In this document: piece by piece, positions 1 through 11,548 of the stretch
Position numbering within the stretch: position 1 is the stretch's first letter
How the letters are laid out: every line of letters begins with the position of its first letter
From: Axinella damicornis
Taxonomy: Eukaryota > Porifera > Demospongiae > Axinellida > Axinellidae
Assembly: GCA_963931865.1 (NCBI GenBank)
Contig: OZ007505.1
Span: forward strand, 3,702,868 to 3,766,867
Direction: 5' to 3'
Length of the DNA stretch: 64,000 nt
Translations under genes and position numbers: made by a program
The notes under the pieces: model-generated
Databases searched by the model: none
The model's input: only the letters and a program-made list of their open reading frames with translations
What the model was told of the DNA's origin: nothing

Positions 1-284
1 GCAGTAGCACCACACTAAAATACATACTCCAACTTGGACATGAGTGAATAGTGCAGTAATAGTGCAGAACCTGAATTACGTGTAGGATGTGTATTCATTG
101 TATCTTGTGCACCTGTATGAGAAATGGCCTCATTCTCAGGCCGTTCTTACTTCAACTTTTGGAACAGCCATGAGCATATGAGAGCTCATGCTACTATTGT
201 CAGTGTCATTTCAAGTTCCTCCCCCACCCTTCATCTCCCCACGCATACCATTTAAGACTCCTCCAAAAGTGTTCTCTGGTGCAG

Positions 285-3064
285 GCTTCCAAGATTCTTG
301 AGCGAGACTCACAGCGTCAGGAGCTGGCCAATTTGCGTCTCTCGCAGGCCGAGTTGAACAGTGCCTTGGAGGGACAGAGGGACGAGATACACCGGCTCAC
401 ACAACAGATCAACACCTTGGAGCAGCAGCTCAACAGGGTGAGGAGAGAGGGTCAGTGTAGCAAGTTAGCCAGATCGTCCGCTCAGACCTAACATTAACCC
501 ACTTGTCAGCGGTAGGAATGGTTGAGTTTAGCCCATTGTCCAGATCTACCTAGTCTAGCAAGCCTTGTGAACTATGACACTTGATAGTCGGGTTGCTAGC
601 TGTATGTATAGGCAGGACGATCAGAGTGGTGTTGTCTTGGATCTCATTATTGTTTTAGTACATTGTATGTGGCAGTATACCATCCTTTAAAGGTGATCAT
701 AGCCTATGAATTAATCAATGAAAACACAATCAATCATGCTGCTTGCTCCAGATCCACATGCTGGAATAGTGCTATTGATGCCCTCTCATTGGTCAATAAG
801 AAAATCCGAATGTTAAAAGTGGACAAGCAACCTGAAAGGGACAGAGTACAGGAATCAGCTCGATACTCCGTGATTTGCCAACCATTCATTCTTTACAAGT
901 TGACATAATCATGATGCTTGACCCTTGTCCCCACTCTAGCTGCGTCGACACTATGAGCAGGCAGTGCAGGAGCGCAATGACCTGGGGCTGCAGCTGATTG
1001 AGAGGAATGAGGAAGTGTGTGTGTTCTACGAGCGTCAGAATGTGAGCGATGGAGTGCTGAGGAAGGCAAACATGGAGCTGTCTGCCAGGGAGGATGAACT
1101 GCGCTTCCTCAGGATGGAGGTGAGGGACGGAGGGGAGGGGGAGGGGGAGGAGAAGGGAGAAAGCGGAGGGGGGCAAGCAGTCAGTATGTACGGTGGATCT
1201 CAGATTCCTGGAAGGGTGTTCTAATATGGTGAAGTAAGGAATGATATAGATGTCCTTACACCACATACTCAACACACACACACACACACCACTCTCAACC
1301 CTCCTCCAGCTCTCCAAGCTACAGAATGATGTACTAGTGAAGCGCAAGGCTCTGCCTGAGAAGACAAAGCTGGTGGCTGAGCTCACCACTGCTCAAGTGG
1401 AGGTGTGTGAGGGGGAAGGGAGGGGAGAAACTGTCTATGTATGTATCGGTTTTCCCTCCCTCCCTCCCTCCCTCCCTCCCTCTCCCTCGCTCACAGCTGA
1501 AAGTGTGTGAAGAGGAACTGCGTCGTCTAGAGCATTCAGTGGAGTGTCCCAGTGACCCCACCAGGCTGCGCTCACTCCCAGGGGAAAACCCCTCTTGTAA
1601 TGAGCTCAGGGAGAGGATTGAGAGACTTGAGGTAAGACAGTGTCTGTAGCTTTTCTCTGTATCCAGTACCTCATACCTACACACCCACACACCCACTCCC
1701 TCTTACCTACACACCCACACATCCTTCCTCTCACCCACACACCCTCGCTCTCACTCACACATCCTCACATCCTCCCTGCAGTCCCAGCTAGCAGGAAGTG
1801 AGCAGCAGCTTCTTGAGAAAGAGCTCCTCCACGAACAGGTGGGGAGGCTGGTGGAGCGTGTGGGGAAGAGGGTGGAGGGTGGGAGGGAGGGGACCTTGCA
1901 GGTGGCCAAGAGGGTGAGCCATTACCAGGCCAGGATCAAGGAGACCACACGGAGAATGATGGCTGCAGTCTCTGAACTGTCCATGCAACAGGTGAGAAGT
2001 GAATTCGAATTCTGTCTGTTAACGTTCATGTAAACCAATACACCTCAGTGGATTTTAGTCTCGTTCCCAGACCCTCAATATGTGTGGAAGGGGGTCTGGG
2101 AATGAGACTAGTGGATTTTTAGCTATTACAGTATGGTTCATTCACTACTACTAGTTCGTTGTGTATGGTGCACACATACGTACACATATTACACACACAC
2201 CCACACCCTCATACACATATTACACACACACATACACACGTCACACCTTCCGCAGGCCTCAGCACTTCGTCTCCAGCAGGAGCTGAAGAGGAAGGAGGAG
2301 GAGCTGGAGCATGCTTATGGCCAGCTGGAGGTTGGCAAGCCCCCCAGTGAGCAGGCAGAGAGGGAGTGGGAGAGGGAAGTGAGGGTGGAAAGGAGGAGGA
2401 CAGAGGAAGCCCATACTATGAAGAGGGTGAGGAGTGTGATGGTGGTGAGGAGTGTGATGGTGGTGAGGTGTGTGATGGTGCATGGTGATGGTGGTGAGGA
2501 GTGTGATGGTGCATGGTGAGGAGTGTGATGGTGGTGAGGAGTGTGATGGTGCATGGTGAGGAGTGTGATGGTTGTGGGAGTGTGATGGTGGTGGGGAGTG
2601 TGATGGTGGTGGGGAGTGTGATGGTGGTGGGGAGTGTGATGGTTGTGGGAGTGTGATGGTGGTGGGGAGTGTGATGGTGGTGGGGAGTGTGATGGTGAAC
2701 ATTGGTGGTGGGGTGAGGAGTGTGAAAATGTGGTCTTCACGAGTGGATACTACTGTTTTAGTCCTTGTGTGAATTTGTGCATGAAATCACTTATTGTGAA
2801 CCAATTGTAAGCACATTCACACAATCATTCCACACACACAATTACATTCCGCACACACAGCTAGTAGAGGAGGAAGAGTCCCGTCTACTCCCAGGAGGAA
2901 CTCTCACAACGGCTGACCCACGCCCCAATGCATACTTCCCCTCTGGGGAGGCAGATTTGCCTCTCCCAAAACCCTATGGCTCCCATGCTCCCTTTAAACC
3001 CTCACAGCCTGGAGCAAACATGAGGCATATCAGAAAACCACAACCAAAGCCAATTGATATCTAA
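285..3064 (+). CDS. CCDC146: CCDC146 orthologue, C-terminal exons (5' part outside window)
   Basis: Seven exons join in phase 0: 285-437, 940-1119, 1310-1402, 1497-1631, 1782-1991, 2256-2426 and 2861-3064 (stop TAA). Every one has AG before and GT after. Together they give about 381 residues, nearly all heptad-rich coiled coil, ending in a short basic proline-containing tail. Diagnostic stretches are the exon-2 motif [18 protein letters not shown] and the C-terminal motif ending [18 protein letters not shown], which I recognise from CCDC146. Vertebrate CCDC146 is a centriole, basal-body and sperm-flagellum protein, so a ciliary role is expected here from family knowledge. The first exon starts in phase 0 straight after an acceptor, so the N-terminal half lies to the left of the window. 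Introns are 90-500 bp and several are filled by simple repeats. No exact AATAAA was seen just downstream. Confidence 0.9.
2427..2720. repeat. GT-rich minisatellite in CCDC146 intron 6
   Basis: Imperfect units of about 18 bp, of the form GTGTGATGGTGGTGAGGA, are repeated more than a dozen times directly after the exon-6 donor site. The open frames across it are low-complexity artefacts. Confidence 0.85.
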
Positions 3065-3989
3065 TATTGCAGATACACTCTGGACTACAGATGTATGACA
3101 TTGTGGTATTATGTACATGTATGTGTTCATCTTCGATAAAATTATGCCGGTTAGCTAATAGGCATTACAAAAAGTATAGAAGAGTGATTCCTTAAGTACA
3201 ACAGCAGTTTGTCACAGCTCTATCCAAATGCTCAGGAACAGTGTTCTTGCAAGCCTGCATCATAGATAATACAGTACTGACGTCAGTACTGTATTATCTA
3301 TGCCTGCAGCATTATGCGCATGCAGTAACTTTTGCTATAAATATGCCCGGCGCATCGCGCACGCACATGCACAGGCGGTTTTGGCGGGCAACTCGGCGCC
3401 GTTGTGCGCATGCACCGTTGGCGCAGGACTATTTGCCAACTCAAAGATGAGCGGTCTCGGGGAGCTGCTACCACTAGTACCAGGTCTTTATTGTACACCA
3501 TTAGTAGAAACTCGGCATACCTATATCCTGTATTAGCTAAATGCCCAGAAACACTAGTGTTCTCTCATGTCTCTTGAAATTGCAAGCCTGCATGTAGCTA
3601 ATCATTTCAGCTACCACTATATATATACTAACAGCTTACCCTACTAAGTTCTGAAGCCTGAACCTAACTCTAGCTGTAACCGTCCTATCGTGCTGTGGCT
3701 ACCACCACTGACCAATTGGTGGTAGCCATGTCCGACATGATATGATTGGTGCAACGACTTGTATATAGACCCATTTCAGCTGATGTCATCGTATTGAGAA
3801 CATGAAAAACAGAGACCAGCTATTTTGGTGAATACAATGATGCACCACCAATGCATGGGTATATGGTTTGAATTGCGATTGCTATGTGGTCTTATAAACA
3901 CTAGCTTACCAGTGATGGAGGGAACCGTTACGATCGATACTGCATATAGAGAAAGTCATCAATTATTGGACACCATATTTGTACCCACT
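3065..3989. other. Intergenic stretch, no gene recognised
   Basis: It contains the palindrome listed separately, then a GC-rich, CpG-containing stretch (about 3310-3440) and a short open frame at 3447 starting MSGLGELLPLVP with no convincing continuation. Bases 3825-3960 resemble 12440-12600, so that part belongs to a dispersed repeat. Confidence 0.5.
3261..3302. repeat. Perfect 42-bp palindrome centred on TGACGTCA
   Basis: The two 21-base halves (3261-3281 and 3282-3302) are exact reverse complements with no spacer. The centre is a full CRE-type octamer, TGACGTCA, at 3278-3285. Confidence 0.95.
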
Positions 3990-5236
3990 AGCGCGGAAGT
4001 AGTACAATTGTGGAAGTGGGCGTGACCTTCCGTCGATAGTGCACGTCCATCTCAATGCGCGTTGCAAGTTTGGTCTTGCTCTCGTCTGGCTCTGAAGTTA
4101 TAATCTGTCAAAGATAAAATCTGAAACAGCTATAATCGGATGTATGTATTATCAGACGACACACCCCGTTGCTTCCTCTGAAGCAGCTTTCGGCTGGATT
4201 TCTGCAGCCTAGTGAAGCCCCAAGACCCTTCTGCTGCACGCCTGTTTTTTGGTGTTGTAGATGCCTCAGGCGGTGAAGGGTGTTAATGGAATGTTGTCCA
4301 TGTCTTGCCCTCTTTGATGGGACAGTGTATTTCACCGTGATTTGAGTCGCTGACATCTCTTTGGGGCCACGATGCGGGGGTGGAATGTGCAGCTTCTCAG
4401 CAGCACAATGGTACAAGCCTGATCTTCATACGCCGTATAGTTCTCGAGATGGAGCTGTTGTTAGTCTTTTCATCCAGTATTACATCAGAATCATGTTCGA
4501 TAGACTAGAAGAAAATGGAGAAGAACAGCTCCATCTCGAGAACTACGACTTGTACTGTTGTGTTGCTGAGAAGTTGCACATTGCAGTGATGTCCGCATCG
4601 TGGTTCCAAAGCGGTGTTAGCAGCGTCCATACTAAAACATGGCCGATCATAGAGGGTGAGACTTGGTCAACATTCCAATGACACCCCTCAGCGCCTGAGG
4701 CAGCTACAACACTGAAGTTTAGGCATGCAGCGGAAGGGTCTTTGGGCTTCACCAGACTGCAGAAATCCCGCTGAAAACTGGTACAGAGGAAGCAACAGGG
4801 AGCGGTGTCCAATAATGCATACAATTATCCGATTATAGCTGTTTCAGATTTTGTCTTGACAGATTATAACTTCAGCATTGTCCATACTAGCAGCGTCCAT
4901 ACTAAAACATGGCCGATCATAGAGGGTGAGACTTGGTCAACATTCCAATGACAACCCTCAGCGCCTGAGGCAGCTACAACACTGAAATTTAGGCATGCAG
5001 CGGAAGGGTCTTTGGGCTTCACCAGACTGCAGAAATCCCGCTGAAAACTGGTACAGAGGAAGCAACAGGGAGCGGTGTCCAATAATGCATACAATTATCG
5101 CTGTTTCAGATTTTGTCTTGACAGATTATAACTTCATGCAGAGCCAAACAAGAGCACCAAACATGCAACTCACAGCAGGATGGATGTGCACTATCGACGG
5201 AAGGTCACGCTCACTTCCGCAATTGTACAACTTCCA
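3990..5236. mobile_element. Fold-back element with partly duplicated right arm
   Basis: The left arm (about 3990-4490) pairs with the right side (about 4500-5236). The outer ends match, for example GACCTTCCGTCGATAGTGCA near 4023 against its complement near 5190. Near the centre, 4441-4460 and 4524-4543 form a near-perfect 20-bp inverted pair. Part of the right arm is tandemly duplicated, 4609-4875 and 4889-5135, nearly identical. No transposase-like protein is visible, so a non-autonomous element is likely. Confidence 0.75.
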
Positions 5237-7330
5237 TGCTGGCGCATCTGAATATGGATAATTACTCTATTATGTATTAGCATAAACCAAAGATAAGCAG
5301 CACAAGGACGGAAGTGTGATGTAAGTAAGTGCAATTGGAGTGTGTTCATGGCATGGTCCGCTAATATCCGCATAATGTAATAGCAAGTATACCTACCTGT
5401 CTGTCCTACACATGATGATCTGTCCGGTATACCGAACCACCCCAATCTTCATATCCATGGGGACATGGTCCCTCATGTTTGGGGGTTCTTGCATGGGACT
5501 GAAGTTTATGGTTATGCGGCAATAATAAACTTCTTATCCATGGTAGGTGGATAGCTAGTGTACAAGGATTTGGCCTTGTGGTGCCAGACACATCTCCTGG
5601 TTGGCAAAACAGCAGTGAAAAATGGTGTTTCTGTGAGCATTGGTGCTGGAGTCATCACAGGTAGCAAAAGGGACTTGTCGTTTCCTTCAGAACGAGAGTT
5701 TATTCTTTGTTGAAGTTATGATTGTGTAGATGGCGGGTCAATGATAAGGTATAGCCAGAAATGTGGGCATCCTTGTACTCTATGAGCAAAGTTGCCAACA
5801 AAAATGCTCATAACTATATAGAAATGTGTGATTATATAACTTGTTAACCGTTTACCAGCTAATGACGCCTTAAGGTGTCATGAGACTTTCAGCTTCATGA
5901 TGTCACATCCGGCAATGTCCTTGGGAGATAGGTTCTGCGACAGCAGAAAGGCGGGACAGGGGGAGGTGGGTGGGTGCACCCGGAGGGTGCAAACAGCATG
6001 GCCGTGTCTGGGCTCCGCGATAGAAAGGTCTTGGTCGGCACTGGTAGTGCCATTTCCACCGTTTTTGGCATAAATGGACTTAGAAAGTAGCTGTCTTGCC
6101 TTGTAGGGCCTCCATTTCCAGCATACATCGCCCATTTTTCAGCTACGGCAGGTTGGCATTTCTCAGGAGGCTTGATTGCAAGCTCGTTAATTGGTGGGTG
6201 TGGTTAAGTCACGTATATGCTCAGTATAGCTGAAATTACCTGTGTGAGCAGTTTCGAGCCCAGCAATGCCAGGGAACAGAAATTAGGGTATGTTTAAGTG
6301 TTCTATAGACTGAAAATGACCTAGAGAAAGAATTTGGCCCCTAAAGAGTTAAATTTTTTTTGTTGAGCATGCATGACCTAGAGGAAATTGCATGAATGCC
6401 ATGCTATGTATTGAGTGAGTTTGCTAGTATATGATGGTTACAAGTGCATGTACAGCTACTAAAATGTGGGGTCTGTGCTTAGAACAGTAGGAGAAGCACT
6501 CATGTTCCTTTTGCTGCAGTAGAAGTTGCTGATCATGACCATGCACCCAGAAGTGGCCACTAGCAAGACACTTCATTCAACAAAGTGGGGTAAATTATCA
6601 CAATTGGACCCTGGCCTAGGAACTTACTACTGGGTCTGGAGTACCTTCTGTCGAGTATGCACATGCAATAATGGCCCAAAACTTTGCTGGGGATATTAGT
6701 GCCTGGGAAGCTCAGACATGCCTTGTGTATGAGAGCAAAGTTAAGGCAGTTGTTCATACATTTCCTCATGCAGGATTGCTGCTGCTGCTGCTTTACATTG
6801 CTATTGTACACTGATGACTGATTGACAGCTGCCCTAGCTTGGTGACATCACAGCACAGAGTTCCACTCTCCACCACTGCACGGTACGGTGTCCTTTGGTT
6901 CTGGTTAACCATCATCAGAAAGTAATGTGGTAAGTCATCTGCACACAAACACAAAAAGAGCTATGAATGAATAGTCAACTGTTTACATTGCAACTCGGTA
7001 TACCTATGCCTGACTATTTCCTAATCCGCAAACTTTTTGTTACGTTTTCATTGCTATAAGTGCACATGCATAGAAATTAAGAAAATTGGGGCCATTGTTA
7101 GAAGTACTTTGTGAGACTTCGAAGTTGCAAAAAAAATGAATGGGTCTTGCACTGCTCACTGTAAGATATGCTATTGCTTTGTGTAAAAACCATTGTGAGA
7201 AAGAAGGAGGGGTCAATGATTCCTCAGCCAGTTTTCAAACACATATTAACACTGTGATGTGTAACTAAACACACCAAGCAAAACTATACCAGCATCTCAT
7301 GCAAGCAGAATGAATACATGATTAACAGTA
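5237..7330. other. Gene-poor stretch, nothing recognised
   Basis: Short open frames occur (for example 5878-6135 on the minus strand, which is GC-rich and overlaps a second frame), but none matches a family I know and none shows a consistent splice structure. Confidence 0.4.
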
Positions 7331-7399
7331 GTCTTTAGAACATGAAGAGAAGCTGTGAATAGTCACTCAGCATGACACTGCTAAGTGCTCCCATTTGAG

Positions 7400-7530
7400 C
7401 ATGCCACTACCTGCGGCTTTCATTGGACCTGCCCTCTCCTGGGACTGACCAATAGGATTACAGCTTATGTCAATAGAGGCTTTGTGACGTCACAATTGAT
7501 CAGAACTGAGTTGATCGGGTGATCTGTAGA
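7400..7530 (+). promoter_or_regulatory. Probable promoter of A1: two CCAAT boxes and a CRE
   Basis: ATTGG at 7422, CCAAT at 7449 and TGACGTCA at 7485-7492 lie 370-440 bp before the A1 start codon. The same three elements occur in the same order upstream of the paralogue A2 (22217, 22244, 22289-22296), inside an otherwise diverging alignment. Retention in both copies suggests function. Confidence 0.6.
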
Positions 7531-7861
7531 GGAAGTTGAGATCTGGTAGACTCAATCTGGGATCCTGGGATAAAATCCCAGTTTAATGAACTTCTACAGA
7601 TAGTCTACTGTGATTATCTGGCTGTCTACTGTCTGGAGTTTTCAGGAAAAGAGGTTAGCTGTACAGTGTGTAGCTAGTTTCCTCACAGCTAAAGTGAGCA
7701 CTCCTTGTCCCAAACTCCTAGCAGCTGTGATGAATAGAATTGGGTCTCACTGTCGAATACAAGAGCATGTTGTTCACTGACTCATCCTCGAATGTCCAGT
7801 ATGGACTATCCTTCTCTCTCACATTCATAGGTGTGTGAGTGTGTATCCCAAACCAAAGGCC

Positions 7862-10421
7862 ATGTCTACCAAGGATGAAGTATGTAAATGCATGCACGTT
7901 GGATCAGCAACCGTATTTGTATCATGTACACCACTCTGATCCACAGCTGTATGATCCAACAGCGAACTATGACAGTGACTCTGACAGTGAGCTGAACAAT
8001 GAAAGGGTTAGTCTTCTCCCCCTTTATATACATAGTTGTCTCTCTCTACCCCATCCATGGGTTATCTCTCCTTCAATAGTCCTTTCCTTCCCCTATAGGT
8101 TTTCCTTTCTGTACAAATTCATACCATCTACAATAGTAAAGTAATGATTGCTTGTCTTGATAACAACAGTGAATGTTCCAAGGTGAAGTTTAGTGCATTG
8201 AGACACGCAATATGTCTCTGTCACTTTCATTTCAGACCCGCTCCTGCAGTTCATCTCCCCCGACCAGCAGCTGCTTGAAAGATGCATTCATCCATAACCA
8301 CCTTGAGCGCAAGGGAGGGCCTCAGTCTGACAGGGGAGGAGCTGCAGCAGGTGCGAGTGCAAGTGGAGGAAAGGTATACAATGGGTACTGGTCTTTACAG
8401 ACTAACAGTTTTACAAGTCACAATTAATGTTTTGCCTAATTTAGATTGCCCACCTGTGTAATTCGTGTCCTTTATAGACAACTGGCGAACTGCAAAGTAA
8501 CACAATTCTACTGTTGTATATTGGATCTAGCTTTTCAAACGATCGTATGGTTTTGTCCTATCAGTAGGCCTGCATACACAGCATAAGATTCCAGAGTCAG
8601 AGTCTTTGCTTGGCGCTCGTACCATGAATACATTCAGGAACTACACGTACAGCATACAATACAGTAGTGCATCAAACTCTTGAATTGCGTACTGAAAGTG
8701 AACAGTAGTACAAACTCACTGCATCAGTGGCATAGCCACTTATTAGTGGTGGAGGCATGCAGCGCTACGCCCACCCAAATTTTAGCTGAGTACAACGATC
8801 TAGGTCACTGCTGCCCGTCTCCCACTGACAAAGCCTCACTGAAGTCCCTTCACTATAGTTGCTGTGTGCTGTTTGTATTCCCTATGGCTGTAGTCAGTGA
8901 TGAACGCATGGACTTGCCTAAGGATTGACCAGGCACATTCAAACATTGGGCCCAGGTTTGGCTATGCTACTGAACTGCATGCAGATCTGAGATCGGTCAC
9001 AGTATAAGTTTGATTGGAAGTGTAATACACTTCGATCGCTTCACTCGCTCAGCTACTGCTCATTTAGTCCAGTGCTCTGTGCAGAGGTCTGACGAACCCT
9101 CACCTCCACTTCCCAGTTGCGTCCATTTCAGCTGCTGCTTTGCGATTGCGTCCACCTTAGCTGCTGCTCCCATATTTGCACCTGCTTCAGCTGCTGCTCC
9201 CCAATTGCGTCTCTTTCAGCCCGATTGCCTCTGCTTCAGCCCAATTGCGTTCGCTTCAGCTGCTGTTCCCGAACGGCATCCGCTTGCAGCCCCAACCATC
9301 CTGGAAGGTTCCAGCCCCTACCCAACGTTCTAGCATTCTTTGCTGAGTTTGAGGTTCGGAGGTTGTAATAAAGTACAAAGGTCACTAGAGAAGCTAGTTC
9401 CTTCCCCCAAACACCCCACTTCAGTTAGAGAGACACACACATAAATCTTACAAGTAGCTTTGCTCACTTCGCTCGGTCAGCTACTTCCCCTCGTTCGCCT
9501 ACGTGAGTAATCCGGCGTCAGCAGCCCTCTGTGCACAACTGCTGCTCCCCGATTGCGTCCGCTTCAGCTGCTGCTCCCCGATTGCATCGATCCGCTTCAA
9601 CTGCTGCTCATCGTTTGCGTCCGCTTCAGCTGCTGTTCCCCGATTGCGTCCACATCAGCTGCTGCTCGCTGCTTGTGTCCGCTTCAGCTGCTGCTCTCCG
9701 ACGTTTCAACTGCTCCCCGATTGCGCCCGCTTCAGCTGCAGCTCCCCGATTGCGCCCACTTCTCAACTGCTGCTCCTGGATTGCATCCACCAGCTGTTCT
9801 GGAAGATTCCAGCCCATACTCGAACATTCTTCGTGGAGTTCGAGGTTCAGGTAGTAAATTGAAGTACGAAGGTCGCGCGTCACTAGTCTAGTCCCGCCCA
9901 TGCATGAACATCCCACTTCCGTTACGCACACACACACACACACACACAAACACACAGTAAAATCTTAATGGTGCAAGTTGAAATTGGTATAGGACATTCT
10001 CTTGAAATGGTCAGAAAGTGTAACCAGTAGTTATTTTCAGCTCTCCACCTGATGTAGAGACCACATTTGTGGCATGGGAGGGCCACGCAGGGAGTGCATT
10101 CCCCCATTCCAGAAGAAGAGAATGGTCAATTGAACTCCCTCTCCTGCTATTTCCATCAATGCAGTGTGAATGTTGCCTTGTGGTTCCTTTTACTCACAGA
10201 AATGTACAGGTAACGGGAAAAAGTGCCTCAAGGAGACTGAGAAACGATGGGATGGTAACAGATACAGCTGCTCTACAAACAAGAAACCAAATCCAAAAGA
10301 ATGGCTGAAGAAGCATAAGCTCTGCTGGCCCTGTGCAAATCAAGACAAGTGTCCAGTAGATAAAATGGCTGCGCTACCACCCAACTATCCTGGTCACAAG
10401 AGTCCAAATCAAGTTGACTGA
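7862..10421 (+). CDS. A1: small cysteine-rich (zinc-finger-like) protein, copy 1
   Basis: Four exons: 7862-7879, 7947-8006, 8236-8373 and 10200-10421, all in phase 0 with good GT/AG sites, encode 145 residues. The N-terminus reads MSTKDE then LYDPTANYDSDSDSE, an acidic tyrosine-containing segment. The middle is Ser/Gly-rich and contains the stretch LERKGGPQS shared with A2. The C-terminal exon holds CTGNGKKC, NRYSC, CWPC and KCPVD followed by LPPNYPGH, so spaced cysteines could bind zinc. Compared with A2, the HKFCKEC segment is altered (KHKLCWPC) and the spacing differs. The start was chosen because A2 has the same six-residue first exon and intron position. I do not recognise the family and its function is unknown. 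Intron 3 (1.8 kb) was enlarged by two copies of the 29-bp-repeat element. Confidence 0.75.
9036..9445 (+). mobile_element. 29-bp-repeat dispersed element, copy 1 (diverged)
   Basis: It starts with TTCACTCGCTCAGCTACT. The core has degenerate units built on GATTGCGTCCGCTTCAGC plus TGCTGCTCC, and the end resembles that of the other copies. It sits in A1 intron 3. The reading frames through the core are artefacts. Confidence 0.75.
9455..9968 (+). mobile_element. 29-bp-repeat dispersed element, copy 2
   Basis: The head is GCTCACTTCGCTCGGTCAGC. About eight 29-bp units follow, then a conserved tail (GGAGTTCGAGGTTCAG, CATCCCACTTCCGT), a CA microsatellite and GTAAAATCTTAATG at the end. Confidence 0.85.
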
Positions 10422-10767
10422 ATCCCCAAAAGGTACAGTAATCTATAACTATACACATACCCAACTGGCTGTATGTTGGCATATTCAATTTCAACCCAGC
10501 TGGGGCAGGAATTGAATTTGCCATGCCTTCAGCCAAATAAGGGCTATTTTCAGCAATTGTCTTACATTAGTGGAATTGTGTTACTGATCCATGGAACATA
10601 CTTCACGGTACAGTTGTGATGATGTGTGCCATTGTGTGGCTCCTGTTATTGCCATCATGAGAGTATCAGTCTTCTCCAGTAGCTTTTACCTTAGTCTTGT
10701 TCCCAGACAACCTGGGAACGAGACTACTTTTGAGTATAGTTACTATAGTATAATATTATTATAGTAG

Positions 10768-11250
10768 CTTCACTCGCTTAGCTACTTCCCCTTCGTTCGC
10801 CCACGTGAGTAATCCGGCGCCAGACAGCTCTCTGTGCAGAGCTGCTGTACCCCAATTGTGTCTGCTTCAACTGCTCCCTAGCTGATTGTGTCCGCTTCGG
10901 CTGCTGCTCCCCAATTGCGTCCGCTTCGGCTGCTGCTCCCCAATTGCGTCCGCTTCAACTGCTGCTCCCCAAACGCCTCCGCTTCAACTCCTGCTCCCTG
11001 ATTGCGTCCACGCACTTTGACTGCTGCTCCCCAATTGCGTCCGCTTTGACTGCTGCTCCCTGATTGCATCTGCTTCGACCTCTGCTCCCTGATTGCATCT
11101 GCTTGTAGCCCCAGCTATTCCAGCCAATGACTTCATGGAGTTCGAGGTTCAGTAAATTGAAGTATGAAGGTCACTAGAAAGTCTAGTCCCACCCCAGGAA
11201 CATCCCACTTCTGTCACAGACACACACACACACACGTTAAATCAATGATG
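10768..11250 (+). mobile_element. 29-bp-repeat dispersed element, copy 3
   Basis: Same head (CTTCACTCGCTTAGCTACTT), 29-bp core units, tail CATCCCACTTCTGTCACAGA and CA run. It lies in the roughly 1.1-kb gap between the convergent A1 and B1 stop codons. Confidence 0.85.
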
Positions 11251-11548
11251 ATGATATATCACCTACATGTATGCATGCATGCTAAAAATGGAACTGCTGT
11301 GGCAAAGTTTCATCTTTAGCATGGTCGTTGCTCCTTTCCTTCCCTCTGCTCTTTTGTAGCCAGTGCTCACTTCCAGAACTCATCATCATTATGAAATGAA
11401 TGATTATCTTAAATCAATGTTACAGTAACTATGTACTTGCAAAAATAGTTAAGCAGCAGCAGCTATTTTGTCCTCACAGTCAAAAATATTACAAAAGCAC
11501 TAGCACCAATGTCACTAAATTACAAAAACCAAAGTAAGAATGCACAAC

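Noticed and set aside
5878..6135. Minus-strand 85- and 77-codon frames
   Set aside because: GC-rich overlapping frames, no family recognised, no splice or start support.
9010..9891. Overlapping Ser/Ala/Cys-rich frames of about 110 codons
   Set aside because: They come from the 29-bp repeat, whose period shifts frame each unit.
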